The notes under the pieces were generated by a model, which ran no database searches, was not told the origin of the DNA, and saw only the letters and a list, made by a program, of their open reading frames with translations. A stretch of 42,363 bases of DNA from Acidobacteriota bacterium (GTDB lineage Bacteria > Acidobacteriota > UBA6911 > JACOSC01), in assembly GCA_016179055.1 (NCBI GenBank), contig JACOSC010000182.1:1-42363 (forward strand), in the 5' to 3' direction. The position numbers were made by a program, and so were the translations under genes. Below, in pieces: positions 7,796 through 16,342 of the stretch (within the stretch, counting starts at the first letter, position 1; the number at the start of each line of letters is the position of its first letter).

Positions 7796-9199
7796 ATGAC
7801 GAACCGAAAAACGGAGGTTGTGGTTATTGGCGGCGGTCCGGGCGGGTATGTGGCCGCCATACGACTGGGCCAGCTCGGCAAGAAAGTGCTGTTGGTAGAA
7901 AAGGAAAACCTGGGTGGCGTTTGCCTCAATGTCGGTTGCATCCCATCGAAGGCTCTGATAACCGCGGCTAAGCGAGTAGCCAAGATTAAAGAGGCGTCGA
8001 AGATGGGGATCACGATTCAGGGGCTGCACATTGATTTCGGAAAAATGCTCCAGTGGAAAGGCGACATCGTAAAGAAGCTGACCAGCGGCGTTGCTCAGCT
8101 TTGCCAGGGCAATGGCGCGGAAATCCTATATGGAGTGGCCAAGTTTCGCACGGCAAATCAGATTGACGTGCAAACCAAGGATGGCTCCGAGGTCGTCGAA
8201 GCCGACCATTGCATTATTGCCACAGGGTCACTTCCCATTCAGATTCCCGGTTTTGCCTTTGATGGCGAGCGCGTAATTAGCTCAACCGAGGCGTTGTCGT
8301 TGCCGCGTATTCCGGAAAAGCTGGTGGTGATCGGCGGCGGCTATATTGGCCTGGAGCTGGGCATCATGTATGCGCATCTGGGGGCGCAGGTGACGATCGT
8401 GGAGATGATGGCGCAGCTCTTGCCGGGGTTCGACCCGGAGATTGTCAAAGTCATCAACCAAAGCTTGAAGAAGAAGGGGATTCCTTTCTTCGTGAACGCG
8501 CGCGCCACGCGTTATGAAAAAACGGATACTGGCGTTAGGGTATATGTCGAGAACGCAGGCAAGGAACAGGTTCTTGAGGGAGACCATGTCTTGGTTACGG
8601 TCGGACGGCGTCCCAATTCTGAGGGACTCAACCTGGCGGCCGCCGGCGTTGCCGTTGACTCCCACGGGTTCATTGCGGTCGATAAGCAGTTGCGCACCGG
8701 CACGCCTAATATTTTTGCGATTGGCGACGTGGCGGGCAACCCTATGCTGGCTCACAAGGCCTCCAAAGAAGGAGAGGTAGCCGCCGAGGTCATTGCCGGC
8801 CGCAATGCCACACGGGATTACAAAGCCATGCCGGCGGTAATTTTTACTGATCCCGAGGTGGCCACGGTCGGCCTTTCCGCCGCGGAAGCCACCGCCTCGG
8901 GGCGAGAGATCCGTACCGGAAAGTTTTGGTTCGCCGCCTCAGGCCGCGCCTTGACGACCGGCGACACCGACGGATTCATTAAAGTGATCGTCGATGCCAA
9001 GAGCCACGAGGTTCTTGGGTTGGCGATCGTCGGCCCCGAAGCGTCGGACTTAATCAGTGAGGCGACGCTGGCGCTCGAGATGGGCGCTTATGCGGAAGAC
9101 ATTGGTCTGACGGTGCATGCGCATCCGACGCTGGGGGAGAGCGTCATGGAAGCCGCGCGATTGGCCATTGGCGAGGCAATTCATGCGGTCAATCGTTAG
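7796..9199 (+). CDS. lpdA: Dihydrolipoyl dehydrogenase (E3)
   Basis: 467 residues, full length. This FAD flavoprotein re-oxidises dihydrolipoyl-E2 and reduces NAD+. Visible are the N-terminal FAD fingerprint GGGPGG (12-17), the redox disulfide C43/C48 in GGVCLNVGCIPSK, the NAD fold IGGGYIGLELG, the second FAD motif FAIGDVAGNPMLAHKA, and the C-terminal acid-base dyad H443/E448 in HPTLGE. The start at 7796 has AGAGAGGA 9-10 nt upstream, inside the end of the preceding gene, so it is co-transcribed with the second E1 alpha. It completes the multienzyme complex and could also serve other lipoyl systems not seen here. Confidence 0.95.
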   Translation: MTNRKTEVVVIGGGPGGYVAAIRLGQLGKKVLLVEKENLGGVCLNVGCIPSKALITAAKRVAKIKEASKMGITIQGLHIDFGKMLQWKGDIVKKLTSGVAQLCQGNGAEILYGVAKFRTANQIDVQTKDGSEVVEADHCIIATGSLPIQIPGFAFDGERVISSTEALSLPRIPEKLVVIGGGYIGLELGIMYAHLGAQVTIVEMMAQLLPGFDPEIVKVINQSLKKKGIPFFVNARATRYEKTDTGVRVYVENAGKEQVLEGDHVLVTVGRRPNSEGLNLAAAGVAVDSHGFIAVDKQLRTGTPNIFAIGDVAGNPMLAHKASKEGEVAAEVIAGRNATRDYKAMPAVIFTDPEVATVGLSAAEATASGREIRTGKFWFAASGRALTTGDTDGFIKVIVDAKSHEVLGLAIVGPEASDLISEATLALEMGAYAEDIGLTVHAHPTLGESVMEAARLAIGEAIHAVNR

Positions 9200-9227
9200 G
9201 AAGCTCTCTACTGAGGAAAAATTCAAT

Positions 9228-9421
9228 GCAACTGCTCAGCCCATGGCGGCGACACTGATACAGAACCGGGAGCGGTAGCGACCGGGTGTGCGCCCGGCGG
9301 CCACTGTCAGCGATACTGTATTCTCCCAAGCTCGGAATAATACATGAGCGATGACAACAACGTGCCGACCCGGTCGCTAGCGCTCCCGGTTCTGTAAAGG
9401 CGGGCTTTCGCCTGAGTAGTT
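9228..9421. repeat. Inverted-repeat element between lpdA and the DinB gene
   Basis: A 28-bp unit starting ACAGAACCGGGAGCGG (9260-9287) recurs inverted at 9368-9395 with one mismatch, 80 nt apart. The outer ends GCAACTGCTCA (about 9228) and TGAGTAGTTAC (about 9411) are also inverted copies of each other, and an AGGCG/CGCCT hairpin lies just inside the right end. Other copies of the 28-bp unit are at 14383, 14434, 15171 and 23553. This fills the gap 9200-9548; nothing else is recognised there. Confidence 0.65.
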
Positions 9422-9548
9422 ACATTCAATTAATAGAAACCGGTCGACGGCCTCATCGCTTCCTCGTGTAGGAAGAGCAGGGGACGTGGACATCGCGCAA
9501 TGGGCGTTCGATAGCTTATGTCGGACGCCGGTTACACAAGGAGACCTT

Positions 9549-10055
9549 ATGGCCCCCCCAGACTTCATTCGAGAAAAAACTTCAAAGTATGACTTTACCC
9601 AACTTGTCCGGCAACTTGACAGCTCGTTGGATGCGGTAGGAGCCCACCTTAACGGCTTGACCCAAGCCCAGGCCGATTTCAAGCCCAGCGACTTGGAGTG
9701 GTCCGTAGGCGAGGTGATTTATCACGTTTGCGCGTCGGTTACGGGTATGCTGCGCATTACGTACAAGCTGAACCGGAACGAGCCGTTCAAACATGCAATG
9801 GAACGGTCGGCGATGGGACTGACCGTGCGCGATGTTCCCGTGGACAGGCTGCGTAACGAATGGGCCGCCATGCGTCAGGAGTTGCCAACCAAGCTGGCGG
9901 CGCTTACGCCTCCGCTCAATGAGCAAACGACGTTTGCCCATCCGGACTACGGTCCGCTGAATGCGCTCGAATGGCTTGCGCTTAATTACCTGCACAACTT
10001 TCGACATGCAGCACAGATTCAACGGATACAATCTTCGGCCGGCTATCCTCGCTAA
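9549..10055 (+). CDS. DinB-family metal-binding protein
   Basis: 168 residues. I chose the ATG at 9549 because AAGGAGA sits 6-7 nt upstream, rather than an earlier in-frame ATG. It looks like the DinB/YfiT four-helix bundle, with the usual three-histidine metal triad: H59 in VIYHVCAS, then H149 and H153 in LHNFRHAAQI. A catalytic or thiol-transferase role (as for bacillithiol/mycothiol-type S-transferases) is known for some members, but many are uncharacterised and the substrate cannot be told here. It is cytoplasmic and the gene stands alone, about 80 bp before the VWFA gene on the same strand. Confidence 0.75.
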   Translation: MAPPDFIREKTSKYDFTQLVRQLDSSLDAVGAHLNGLTQAQADFKPSDLEWSVGEVIYHVCASVTGMLRITYKLNRNEPFKHAMERSAMGLTVRDVPVDRLRNEWAAMRQELPTKLAALTPPLNEQTTFAHPDYGPLNALEWLALNYLHNFRHAAQIQRIQSSAGYPR

Positions 10056-10136
10056 GCGCGGATGGCGGCGCCCGGCGCTTTTGTTTGCCGCGGGCAGACG
10101 AAGACGGCGGTCGAGCATTTTTAGAGGTAGGCGCGT

Positions 10137-11096
10137 ATGAAGGTTTTCAGTTGGCGGGCGGCCGGTGGGCGGCTCGCCGTACTTCCCATCTTGGTATGGG
10201 TTTTGGTTTTAGTGGGACTCGCGCGCTGGCCCACAGTCGCTCCGGCGCAAGTGGGTTCGAGCCCAAAGGGGGTTATCCGAACCGAAGTAAATTTGGTTAA
10301 TATACTGTTCACGACCTCTGATAAGCAGGGCCGCTACTTAAACAACCTGGCTCGGAATGACTTTGAAGTTTTTGAAGACGGGGTAAAGCAGGAAATTCAA
10401 CTCTTCGGCAACTATTCCACGGAAGATGCGCAGTCGTTGACCATCGCCCTGCTGGTGGACACCAGCGGCAGCGAACGCTTACGCATGGGTATCATCAAAG
10501 AAACCGCCATCGACTTCATTGAGAAAATCATGCGCCCGCGTAAGGACATAGTCTGTCTCATCCAATTTGATTCAGAGGTCAATCTCGTGCAAGACTTTAC
10601 TTCCAATCCGAAAGAATTGGCCCGCGCCGTCGAGACGCTCAAGGCCGGCAACAGCACGGCTCTCTACGATGCTCTTTACCTGGCGGTAGAGGAGAAACTC
10701 CGGGGGGAAGCCGGTCGTAAAGTCGTGGTGATTTTGTCCGACGGCGAAGATACCAGTAGCAAGATCAAACGAGCAGAGGCCACGTTGGCCGCTCAAAAAG
10801 CCGACGTTACTGTTTATGCCATCGGCATACGAGACCCTCAATTCCGCTCAGACTTCGGCATATTAGAAAGCTTTACTAAGGACACCGGCGGTCGCTTCAT
10901 TAAGGAGAACGCGCGCTTGGAAACCTTAAAGCGCGCCTTCCAGTTAATCGGCGAAGACATCAAGAACCAATATGGACTGGCCTATCTATCCACTAATCAA
11001 AAACACGATGGCACTTTTCGCCGCGTTGAAATCCGGCCCCGCCTCAGGGGCGCCAAGGTAACGCATCGCCGCGGCTATTATGCTCCCGCCAAATAA
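10137..11096 (+). CDS. VWFA-related domain protein, exported
   Basis: 319 residues. The N-terminus carries a signal peptide (basic MKVFSWRAAGGR, hydrophobic core to about residue 30, likely cleavage near APA-Q at 36-38). A small beta-rich region with DFEVFEDGVKQEIQLF (about 75-90) follows, as in the VWFA-related family so common in Acidobacteria. A von Willebrand A domain spans about 100-290. The metal site is complete: DTSGS at 108-112, T174, and D202 in LSDGED. The end (EIRPRLRGAKVTHRRGYYAP) is also typical of the family. The role is probably protein-protein binding at the cell surface or periplasm; the partner is unknown. The start follows GAGGTAGG. Confidence 0.85.
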   Translation: MKVFSWRAAGGRLAVLPILVWVLVLVGLARWPTVAPAQVGSSPKGVIRTEVNLVNILFTTSDKQGRYLNNLARNDFEVFEDGVKQEIQLFGNYSTEDAQSLTIALLVDTSGSERLRMGIIKETAIDFIEKIMRPRKDIVCLIQFDSEVNLVQDFTSNPKELARAVETLKAGNSTALYDALYLAVEEKLRGEAGRKVVVILSDGEDTSSKIKRAEATLAAQKADVTVYAIGIRDPQFRSDFGILESFTKDTGGRFIKENARLETLKRAFQLIGEDIKNQYGLAYLSTNQKHDGTFRRVEIRPRLRGAKVTHRRGYYAPAK

Positions 11097-11279
11097 CACA
11101 TCATTCCGTGGCGATGAATTAAATCATGGCGCACGGCGGTATTGGCTCAAACGTTTTCATCTTTGTGTCTTCGTGTCTTAGTGGTTAAATGAATCCTACC
11201 ATAAATATTCAAAACCATTACCAGAATATCCTCTTGTTGACTCAAACCACCAACAAATTTGAAGCACACCCATTGGCCC

Positions 11280-11308
11280 TTTACTTCGTCAACTTTTCAC
11301 GCTAAGAT
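11280..11308 (+). promoter_or_regulatory. Candidate promoter of the pdxR-like/pdxS unit
   Basis: TTTACT (11280-11285), a 17-nt spacer and TAAGAT (11303-11308) resemble a sigma70 promoter (4/6 each). They lie 48 bp upstream of the regulator's ATG and no better pair was seen in the 259-bp gap. A short CAATTG palindrome just downstream could be part of an operator, but this is weak. Confidence 0.35.
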
Positions 11309-11355
11309 AGCAATTGTCCTAGGCCAATCAACCATGGCGTCTGGGTCGGAGAGTT

Positions 11356-12885
11356 ATGGAACTTGATGTGAAGATAAATAAGCAGAGCCACCTTCCGCTC
11401 TATCGCCAGATCAGCGACGCCATAAAACTTTCCATAACGGAGGGACGCCTTTCGATGGGTTTTCGGCTGCCGCCCATGCGCCTATTGGCCCGGCAATTGG
11501 CCGTGAACCGCAATACCGTGGCCAGCGCTTACGAAGAGTTAATTGCCGATGGGCTGATTGATTCGCACGTTGGGCGCGGCACCTATGTGACCGAAGCGCC
11601 CCGCGACGGCGACCTCCTGCAATCCGCCGACGCCGCGCCGGCCAAGATGCCTTGGGAAGGATTATTCGCCAAGAGTTTTGACGGACCGGCAGTGGCGACG
11701 CTGCAGGATCTTTTTCAAGTGGGAACCATGGAAGGCTACATATCCTTCGCCGGGTCCTATCCGGCCGACGCGTCCTTGCCGATCGCGGAATTTCGCAACT
11801 GCATTAATCACGCGTTGCGTCGCTATGGACGAAGCCTGCTGAAGTATGGTGCGACTTCGGGGTTTGCGCCTTTCCAGCAGTTCTTGGCGGAACGAATGAA
11901 CAAAGCCGGTATGACGGTTCAGCCGGAGAATGTATTGGTGACCAACGGCTCGCAACAAGCGCTCTCTTTGGTGGCGCATCTTCTGCTGGACCCGCATGAC
12001 GCCGTGATCGTGGAAAACCCAACGTATTCCGGAGCGATCAGTGTCTTCTCGTCCTTGCAGGCCAAATTGGTCGGGATGCCGGTGGACGGCCACGGCATGG
12101 AAGTGGCGGATCTGGAGCAAGCGGTGGCGCGCGCCAAACCCAAATTGATTTATTGCACGCCCAATTATCAGAATCCGACTTCGGGAACGATGAGCTTAGC
12201 GCGGCGGCGGCGTCTCTTGGAAATCAGCCGGCGTTATCAAGTTCCCATACTGGAAGACGATTACGGCGGCGAATTACGCTTTGCCGGTGAAACCCTTCCC
12301 TCGATCAAAGCCCTGGATCGCGCGGAGCAGGTCATTTATATGAGCACTCTTTCCAAGAGCTTGATTCCGGGAATTCGTCTCGGTTGGGTGGCGGGGCCGG
12401 TTGACCTCATCGGCCGGTTGATCGCGGTTAAGCAGATGGATGACTTTTCCACCAGCCCGCTTTTGCAGGCGGCGGCGTTTGAGTTTTGTCGCCGTCGTTA
12501 CTTTAAAATTCATCTTGAGAAAACTCGCCGGCTGTATCAGCGCCGCTGCGATCGCATGCTGGACGCGTTGGCGCGGTACTTCCCAAAGGGTTCAGTATGG
12601 AATCGGCCGACCGGCGGTATGTTTATATGGGTTTGGTTGCCGGAGTCGGTCAATTCCGATGCTGTCTTCCTGGAGGCCAAGAAGCTTGGCGTGCTGTTTA
12701 GTCGGGGCAATCTTTTTTTCATTGATGGTCGAGGTCAAAATCAGATGCGGTTGAGTTTCACCACGGCCACAGAAGCGGAGATCGAAAAAGGCGTGCGCAT
12801 TTTGGGGCGCATTATTCAAGCATTTCTGAAAAAATCAAAGCAGCCGCGGTACTTTTCGACCGGGGAGAGTTTACCGCTGGTTTAA
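11356..12885 (+). CDS. MocR/PdxR-type transcriptional regulator (GntR domain + aminotransferase fold)
   Basis: 509 residues. The N-terminal GntR winged helix is at about 10-80 (PLYRQISDAIKLSI through LAVNRNTVASAYEELIADG). A linker leads to a fold-type I aminotransferase domain at about 125-490. The pyridoxal-phosphate lysine is K334 in STLSKS. Other PLP contacts visible are the NYQNP motif ending at 274, DDYGG near 301 and the phosphate-binding R341 region (GIRLGW). Such proteins bind PLP and control vitamin B6 genes or, in other cases, GABA or taurine genes. Placement 19 nt before pdxS on the same strand points to a PdxR-like B6 sensor. Most PdxR genes are divergent from pdxS, so co-direction is a variation. 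The start follows GGAGAG. Confidence 0.85.
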   Translation: MELDVKINKQSHLPLYRQISDAIKLSITEGRLSMGFRLPPMRLLARQLAVNRNTVASAYEELIADGLIDSHVGRGTYVTEAPRDGDLLQSADAAPAKMPWEGLFAKSFDGPAVATLQDLFQVGTMEGYISFAGSYPADASLPIAEFRNCINHALRRYGRSLLKYGATSGFAPFQQFLAERMNKAGMTVQPENVLVTNGSQQALSLVAHLLLDPHDAVIVENPTYSGAISVFSSLQAKLVGMPVDGHGMEVADLEQAVARAKPKLIYCTPNYQNPTSGTMSLARRRRLLEISRRYQVPILEDDYGGELRFAGETLPSIKALDRAEQVIYMSTLSKSLIPGIRLGWVAGPVDLIGRLIAVKQMDDFSTSPLLQAAAFEFCRRRYFKIHLEKTRRLYQRRCDRMLDALARYFPKGSVWNRPTGGMFIWVWLPESVNSDAVFLEAKKLGVLFSRGNLFFIDGRGQNQMRLSFTTATEAEIEKGVRILGRIIQAFLKKSKQPRYFSTGESLPLV

Positions 12886-12904
12886 GACATAGGAGGAAGG
12901 ACGT

Positions 12905-13789
12905 ATGAGTGAGCAAAATTTGTTGCGCCTGAAGATCGGCTTGGCCGAGATGCTCAAAGGCGGAGCGATCATGGACGTGACCAACGCCGACCAGGCGAAG
13001 ATCGCCGAGGACGCCGGCGCCGTAGCCGTCATGGCGCTGGAACGGGTGCCCGCCGACATACGGGCGCAGGGCGGCATTGCGCGTATGGCCTCGCCCAAAA
13101 GAATCAGAGAGATTATGGCCGTCGTGTCCATACCGGTGATGGCCAAAGTGCGGATTGGACATTTTGTCGAAGCGCAGATTCTCGAGGCACTGGCGGTCGA
13201 TTATATCGATGAGAGCGAGGTATTGACGCCGGCCGACGAAGAGCATCACATCGACAAACATGCGTTTAAAGTGCCGTTCGTTTGCGGCGCCCGTGACTTG
13301 GGCGAAGCCTTGCGGCGCGTGGCCGAGGGCGCGGCTTTAATCCGCACGAAAGGCGAGGCCGGTTCGGGCAACATCGTGGAAGCGGTACGGCACTTGCGCA
13401 AAATTCAAAAAGAAATCAAGACCTTGACCGTGCTTCCTGAAGAGGAGCTGATGGCCGAAGCCAAGCGCTTGGGCTCGCCCTTTGAGCTCGTCCGTATGGT
13501 GGCCAAGAACGGCCGACTGCCGGTGCCGAACTTCGCCGCCGGCGGGATCGCCACACCGGCCGATGCCGCACTGGCCATGCAGCTCGGCGCCGAATCGGTG
13601 TTCGTCGGGTCGGGTATTTTTAAATCAGAAGATCCGGCGCGCCGCGCCCAAGCCATTGTGCAAGCGGTGACTCACTTCCGCGAAGCAAACATTCTCTTGC
13701 AAGTTTCGGAAGACCTGGCGGAGCCCATGAAGGGGATTGACATCGCCAAATTGGACGAAAAAGACAAGCTGCAAACGCGTGGCTGGTAG
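12905..13789 (+). CDS. pdxS: Pyridoxal 5'-phosphate synthase subunit PdxS
   Basis: 294 residues, the exact family length. It is the synthase subunit of the DXP-independent B6 route and builds PLP from ribose 5-phosphate, glyceraldehyde 3-phosphate and ammonia supplied by PdxT. All the key residues fall at the Bacillus positions: D24 in IMDVTNA, K81 in AKVRIGH and K149 in RTKGEAG, with [20 protein letters not shown] intact. The ribosome site AGGAGGAAGG is strong. It follows the regulator by 19 nt and would be co-transcribed with it. pdxT lies 744 bp downstream, separated by a repeat element. Confidence 0.97.
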   Translation: MSEQNLLRLKIGLAEMLKGGAIMDVTNADQAKIAEDAGAVAVMALERVPADIRAQGGIARMASPKRIREIMAVVSIPVMAKVRIGHFVEAQILEALAVDYIDESEVLTPADEEHHIDKHAFKVPFVCGARDLGEALRRVAEGAALIRTKGEAGSGNIVEAVRHLRKIQKEIKTLTVLPEEELMAEAKRLGSPFELVRMVAKNGRLPVPNFAAGGIATPADAALAMQLGAESVFVGSGIFKSEDPARRAQAIVQAVTHFREANILLQVSEDLAEPMKGIDIAKLDEKDKLQTRGW

Positions 13790-13932
13790 ATGGAAGAACG
13801 TCTGGACCAACTGTCTGTCCGATATTAGTCCGTTTGTGCTGAGATTCTTGCCAAAATGGAAAAAGAAATTAATGGCCGAAAGATTTAATTCCGGTTAGTA
13901 TGGATTCGTTATTCAGTAAACCTTTTTGGTGG

Positions 13933-14334
13933 CGGCTCGTCCGGGTTACGTAGGTAACTATTTATAGGTTGACACACGTACATAAGTCGGCCGCGTAGCG
14001 GCCTAATGACTCTAGCCGTGCCTTTCAAGGCACGGTCGGTCCGGCGGCGGAAATCCCTTTCGTCGCGTAGCGACGATTGAACCGCCGCCACGGGATAGCA
14101 ATTATGGCCAGTACCTACACTGCACGCCACTGCCAATTGTCGAGCGTTATTTATGGGACTGAATTTTCTAGGGTGCCGGTAGATCGCCAGGATCGGCGGA
14201 ATCAATCGTCGCTGACGCGACGGAGTATGCAATGGGCCCATGGGACCCGTGCCCTAAAGGGCACGGCTAAAGTCATTAAGCCGCTACGCGGCCGATTCAT
14301 ATTTTAACCTGTTTGTTCCGGCTCGTCCGAGTTA
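13933..14334. repeat. Mirrored six-hairpin element between pdxS and pdxT
   Basis: Two arms of about 115 bp (13980-14095 and 14190-14303) are inverted copies; the outermost 38 bp match at about 36 positions. Each arm holds three hairpins: GGCCGCGTAGCGGCC (13989-14003), the CCGTGCC/GGCACGG stem (14016-14035) and CGTCGCGTAGCGACG (about 14061-14075). Their mirror forms are at 14280-14292, 14247-14266 and 14207-14222. The outer flanks carry a 16-bp direct repeat CGGCTCGTCCGGGTTA (13933-13948 and 14319-14334, one mismatch). No gene is supported in it; the open frames across it are by-products of the repeats. Confidence 0.7.
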
Positions 14335-14382
14335 GGTATACTGCGAGCGGGCATAAACTATTATTTTAGCGGGCCCACTCTT

Positions 14383-14461
14383 ACAGACCGGGAGCGGTAG
14401 CGACCGGGTGGCGAACCCTTTCACAACGGGTCAACCCGGTCGCTACCGCTCTCGGTTCTGT
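14383..14461. repeat. Inverted pair of the 28-bp ACAGAACC... repeat upstream of pdxT
   Basis: A 27-bp copy at 14383-14409 (one base missing) and an inverted 28-bp copy at 14434-14461 (one mismatch) are separated by 24 nt. Together they could form a very long hairpin 72 bp before the pdxT start. It may separate pdxT from pdxS transcription. Confidence 0.65.
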
Positions 14462-14533
14462 ATCTTTTTGACGTCATTTCGCCTCTCCGATTTATGTTCT
14501 GGCTTGATCCGGGCTGATGCGAGTGAGGGTTGC

Positions 14534-15097
14534 ATGAAAATTGGCGTGTTAAGCTTACAAGGCGATTTTGAGGCCCACACGCGTGTCTTGGCGCGTTTAG
14601 ATATGCCTTACTGCGAGATCAGGCACCCGGAGCAACTCCGCGACACCGATGGTCTGATCCTACCCGGGGGCGAGAGCACCACTATGGTCAAGTTTATTCA
14701 AGCGGCCGGGTTTGAACCGGCGCTTAAGGCCTATGCCAAGGCTCGGCGGCCAATTTTCGGCACTTGCGCCGGCGCGATTTTATTAGCGGCGGAGGTCATA
14801 GATCGGCCGCAGTTCAGCCTGGGCCTCATAGACCTGGTCGTTCGCCGCAACGCCTACGGACGTCAGGTGGACAGCTTTATCGAAGTTGGCCCATGTGCCG
14901 GCTTTAATGAGCCGCTTGAGATGGTGTTTATCCGCGCGCCCATCATCGAGAGCGTCGGCCCTTCCGTTTCCGTGTTGGCTCGCGCGCAGAACCGGCCGGT
15001 CTTGGTCCGATCGGGAAACATTCTAGTCAGCACGTTTCATCCCGAACTCACCGTGGATAATCGCGTGCACGCCTACTTTCTCGCGATGGCCCATTGA
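14534..15097 (+). CDS. pdxT: Pyridoxal 5'-phosphate synthase glutaminase subunit PdxT
   Basis: 187 residues from the ATG at 14534. A longer frame opens at 14408, but the added part is translated repeat DNA and the family starts at MKIGVLSLQG. It is a class I glutamine amidotransferase that hydrolyses glutamine and channels ammonia to PdxS. The triad is at family positions: C78 in GTCAGA, and H169 and E171 in FHPEL. PGGEST at 44-49 forms the oxyanion/substrate loop. GAGGGTTG precedes the ATG. It is split from pdxS by two repeat elements, unlike the usual tight pdxST pair, so it may have its own promoter. Confidence 0.95.
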   Translation: MKIGVLSLQGDFEAHTRVLARLDMPYCEIRHPEQLRDTDGLILPGGESTTMVKFIQAAGFEPALKAYAKARRPIFGTCAGAILLAAEVIDRPQFSLGLIDLVVRRNAYGRQVDSFIEVGPCAGFNEPLEMVFIRAPIIESVGPSVSVLARAQNRPVLVRSGNILVSTFHPELTVDNRVHAYFLAMAH

Positions 15098-15133
15098 CTT
15101 ACGAAGTAATATATCGAATGCCGATAAAATTAT

Positions 15134-15223
15134 TGTAACTGTTCAATCACCTGCGCCGCCGGGCACATAGACCCGGTCGCTACCGCCGTCGGTTCTCTAT
15201 CAGTGCAGACTCCCCTGAGTCGT
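15134..15223. repeat. Short GTAACTGTTCA-bounded element after pdxT
   Basis: The ends GTAACTGTTCA (about 15135-15145) and TGAGTCGTTAC (about 15213-15223) are imperfect inverted copies. Inside is one copy of the 28-bp family, in inverted orientation, at 15171-15196 (ACCCGGTCGCTACCG...). The remaining gap to 15491 holds a CRP-type site and a -10-like box. Confidence 0.55.
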
Positions 15224-15240
15224 TACCTTAATTTTATTTC

Positions 15241-15256
15241 TGTGACGAAGATCACA
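15241..15256 (+). promoter_or_regulatory. CRP/FNR-family operator TGTGA-N6-TCACA upstream of the Tat/GMC genes
   Basis: TGTGACGAAGATCACA is a perfect match to the CRP half-sites with 6-bp spacing. A TAGTATAAA box at 15278-15286 lies at the distance expected for a class II activated promoter (site centre about -42). The first gene starts about 200 nt further on. A second perfect site occurs at 21976-21991. Confidence 0.55.
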
Positions 15257-15491
15257 GAGTTTCCAGATCACCCTGACTAGTATAAACAAGTAGTATTCTC
15301 GGCTTGGACAGGCCGCGGGAGTTCTCAGAAGTTCCAGTATGATAAACCGTATGTGAAATAAACAAAATTGGCCCGACTGAATCCCTGCTCATAGGTGAGG
15401 AAGAAAAGCCGTACGACTGGAACTACTGTAGGTGTCGGTTACCGAGAATAGTTCTTATATTTTCAAATCCACAGAGGGCTATGGAAAGCTT

Positions 15492-16094
15492 ATGATCAAC
15501 GGAGGCATGCATCGGCGCCACTTCATCGGAACGGTTACACTCAGCGTCGCAACCGTCATTGGCCACAGTTCCATATTGGACTGGCTGCATGGCGATTGCG
15601 CCGACGACGAAGCCACACGGCTTACGGCCCATGAAGAACAAACCTTGGGGGCTCTCTTCGATGCGGTAGTACCCGGTCCCTTTGAACCATCGTTCCCTGA
15701 AGAGGTTGAAGACCCTGAAGGAGCCCCTGGAGCAATCGAGGGCAAAGTAGTAAGGTTCTGGGAAAAAATTCTGCCACAATCGTTAGGCTGGTTAAACGTC
15801 GGCTTTCTCAAGCTATGGGTCAAAGACCTTGACCTTTATGCCTTTGTATTTCATCGCGGGCGGAAGTTCAAGGATCTACGACTAAGCGAACGGCAAGATA
15901 AGATCCAGCTTATGATGTGGATTATTCCTGGCTACCATTTGAAATATTGGACCGCCTTGATGCTGGTTAAGGCGGCTTTCTATGCCGACCTTGCCGATGA
16001 GTCTCGTCAATTCATCGGACGGAATTACATTGGATTTCCTGGTCCCAACAGTGGGTTTGACGATTACTCCTATGAGATCAGCCCATATTATTAG
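15492..16094 (+). CDS. Tat-exported gluconate 2-dehydrogenase subunit 3-like protein
   Basis: About 200 residues from the ATG at 15492, which has GGAAAG upstream; a GTG at 15432 is an alternative. The N-terminus MHRRHFIGTVTLSVATVIG carries a twin-arginine motif (RRHFI) and a hydrophobic core, so it is exported folded. The LTAHEEQTLGALFDAVVPG pattern resembles the small gamma subunit (subunit 3) of gluconate 2-dehydrogenase-type complexes. This subunit carries the Tat signal for its flavoprotein partner. The next gene is a GMC flavoprotein without a signal peptide, the expected partner. No cytochrome c subunit is present. The family call rests on pattern memory. Confidence 0.6.
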   Translation: MINGGMHRRHFIGTVTLSVATVIGHSSILDWLHGDCADDEATRLTAHEEQTLGALFDAVVPGPFEPSFPEEVEDPEGAPGAIEGKVVRFWEKILPQSLGWLNVGFLKLWVKDLDLYAFVFHRGRKFKDLRLSERQDKIQLMMWIIPGYHLKYWTALMLVKAAFYADLADESRQFIGRNYIGFPGPNSGFDDYSYEISPYY

Positions 16095-16342
16095 AGCGGC
16101 TTCTGCCTCAAACCAGCGCGGTGTGATTCTAACCGGAATGAAAAGGAGCCGGAACGATGGCTGCGCGATGTACAATGCCGCGCGGCCCGTCGTACGCGGC
16201 CTCTCGAAACGGGATAAATTTCAAGCATAAAAAATTGCCACAGTTGTTCAGAAAAGCTACATTGTAAACGTGGGGTAACGTGTTAGAAGGTTCTGGCGTG
16301 CAAATACGCATGGTTTAATCGGCTAGAAAAGCAGGTGAGTTC

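Noticed and set aside
13909-14307. Frames of 76 and 110 codons on both strands
   Set aside because: Both read through the mirrored hairpin element; peptides such as ALKGTA(K/R)VI(K/R)PLRGR occur in both directions because the arms are inverted repeats.
9260-14461. Possible CRISPR repeats (28-bp conserved units)
   Set aside because: Copies are scattered, paired in inverted orientation and without regular unique spacers, and no cas genes are present.
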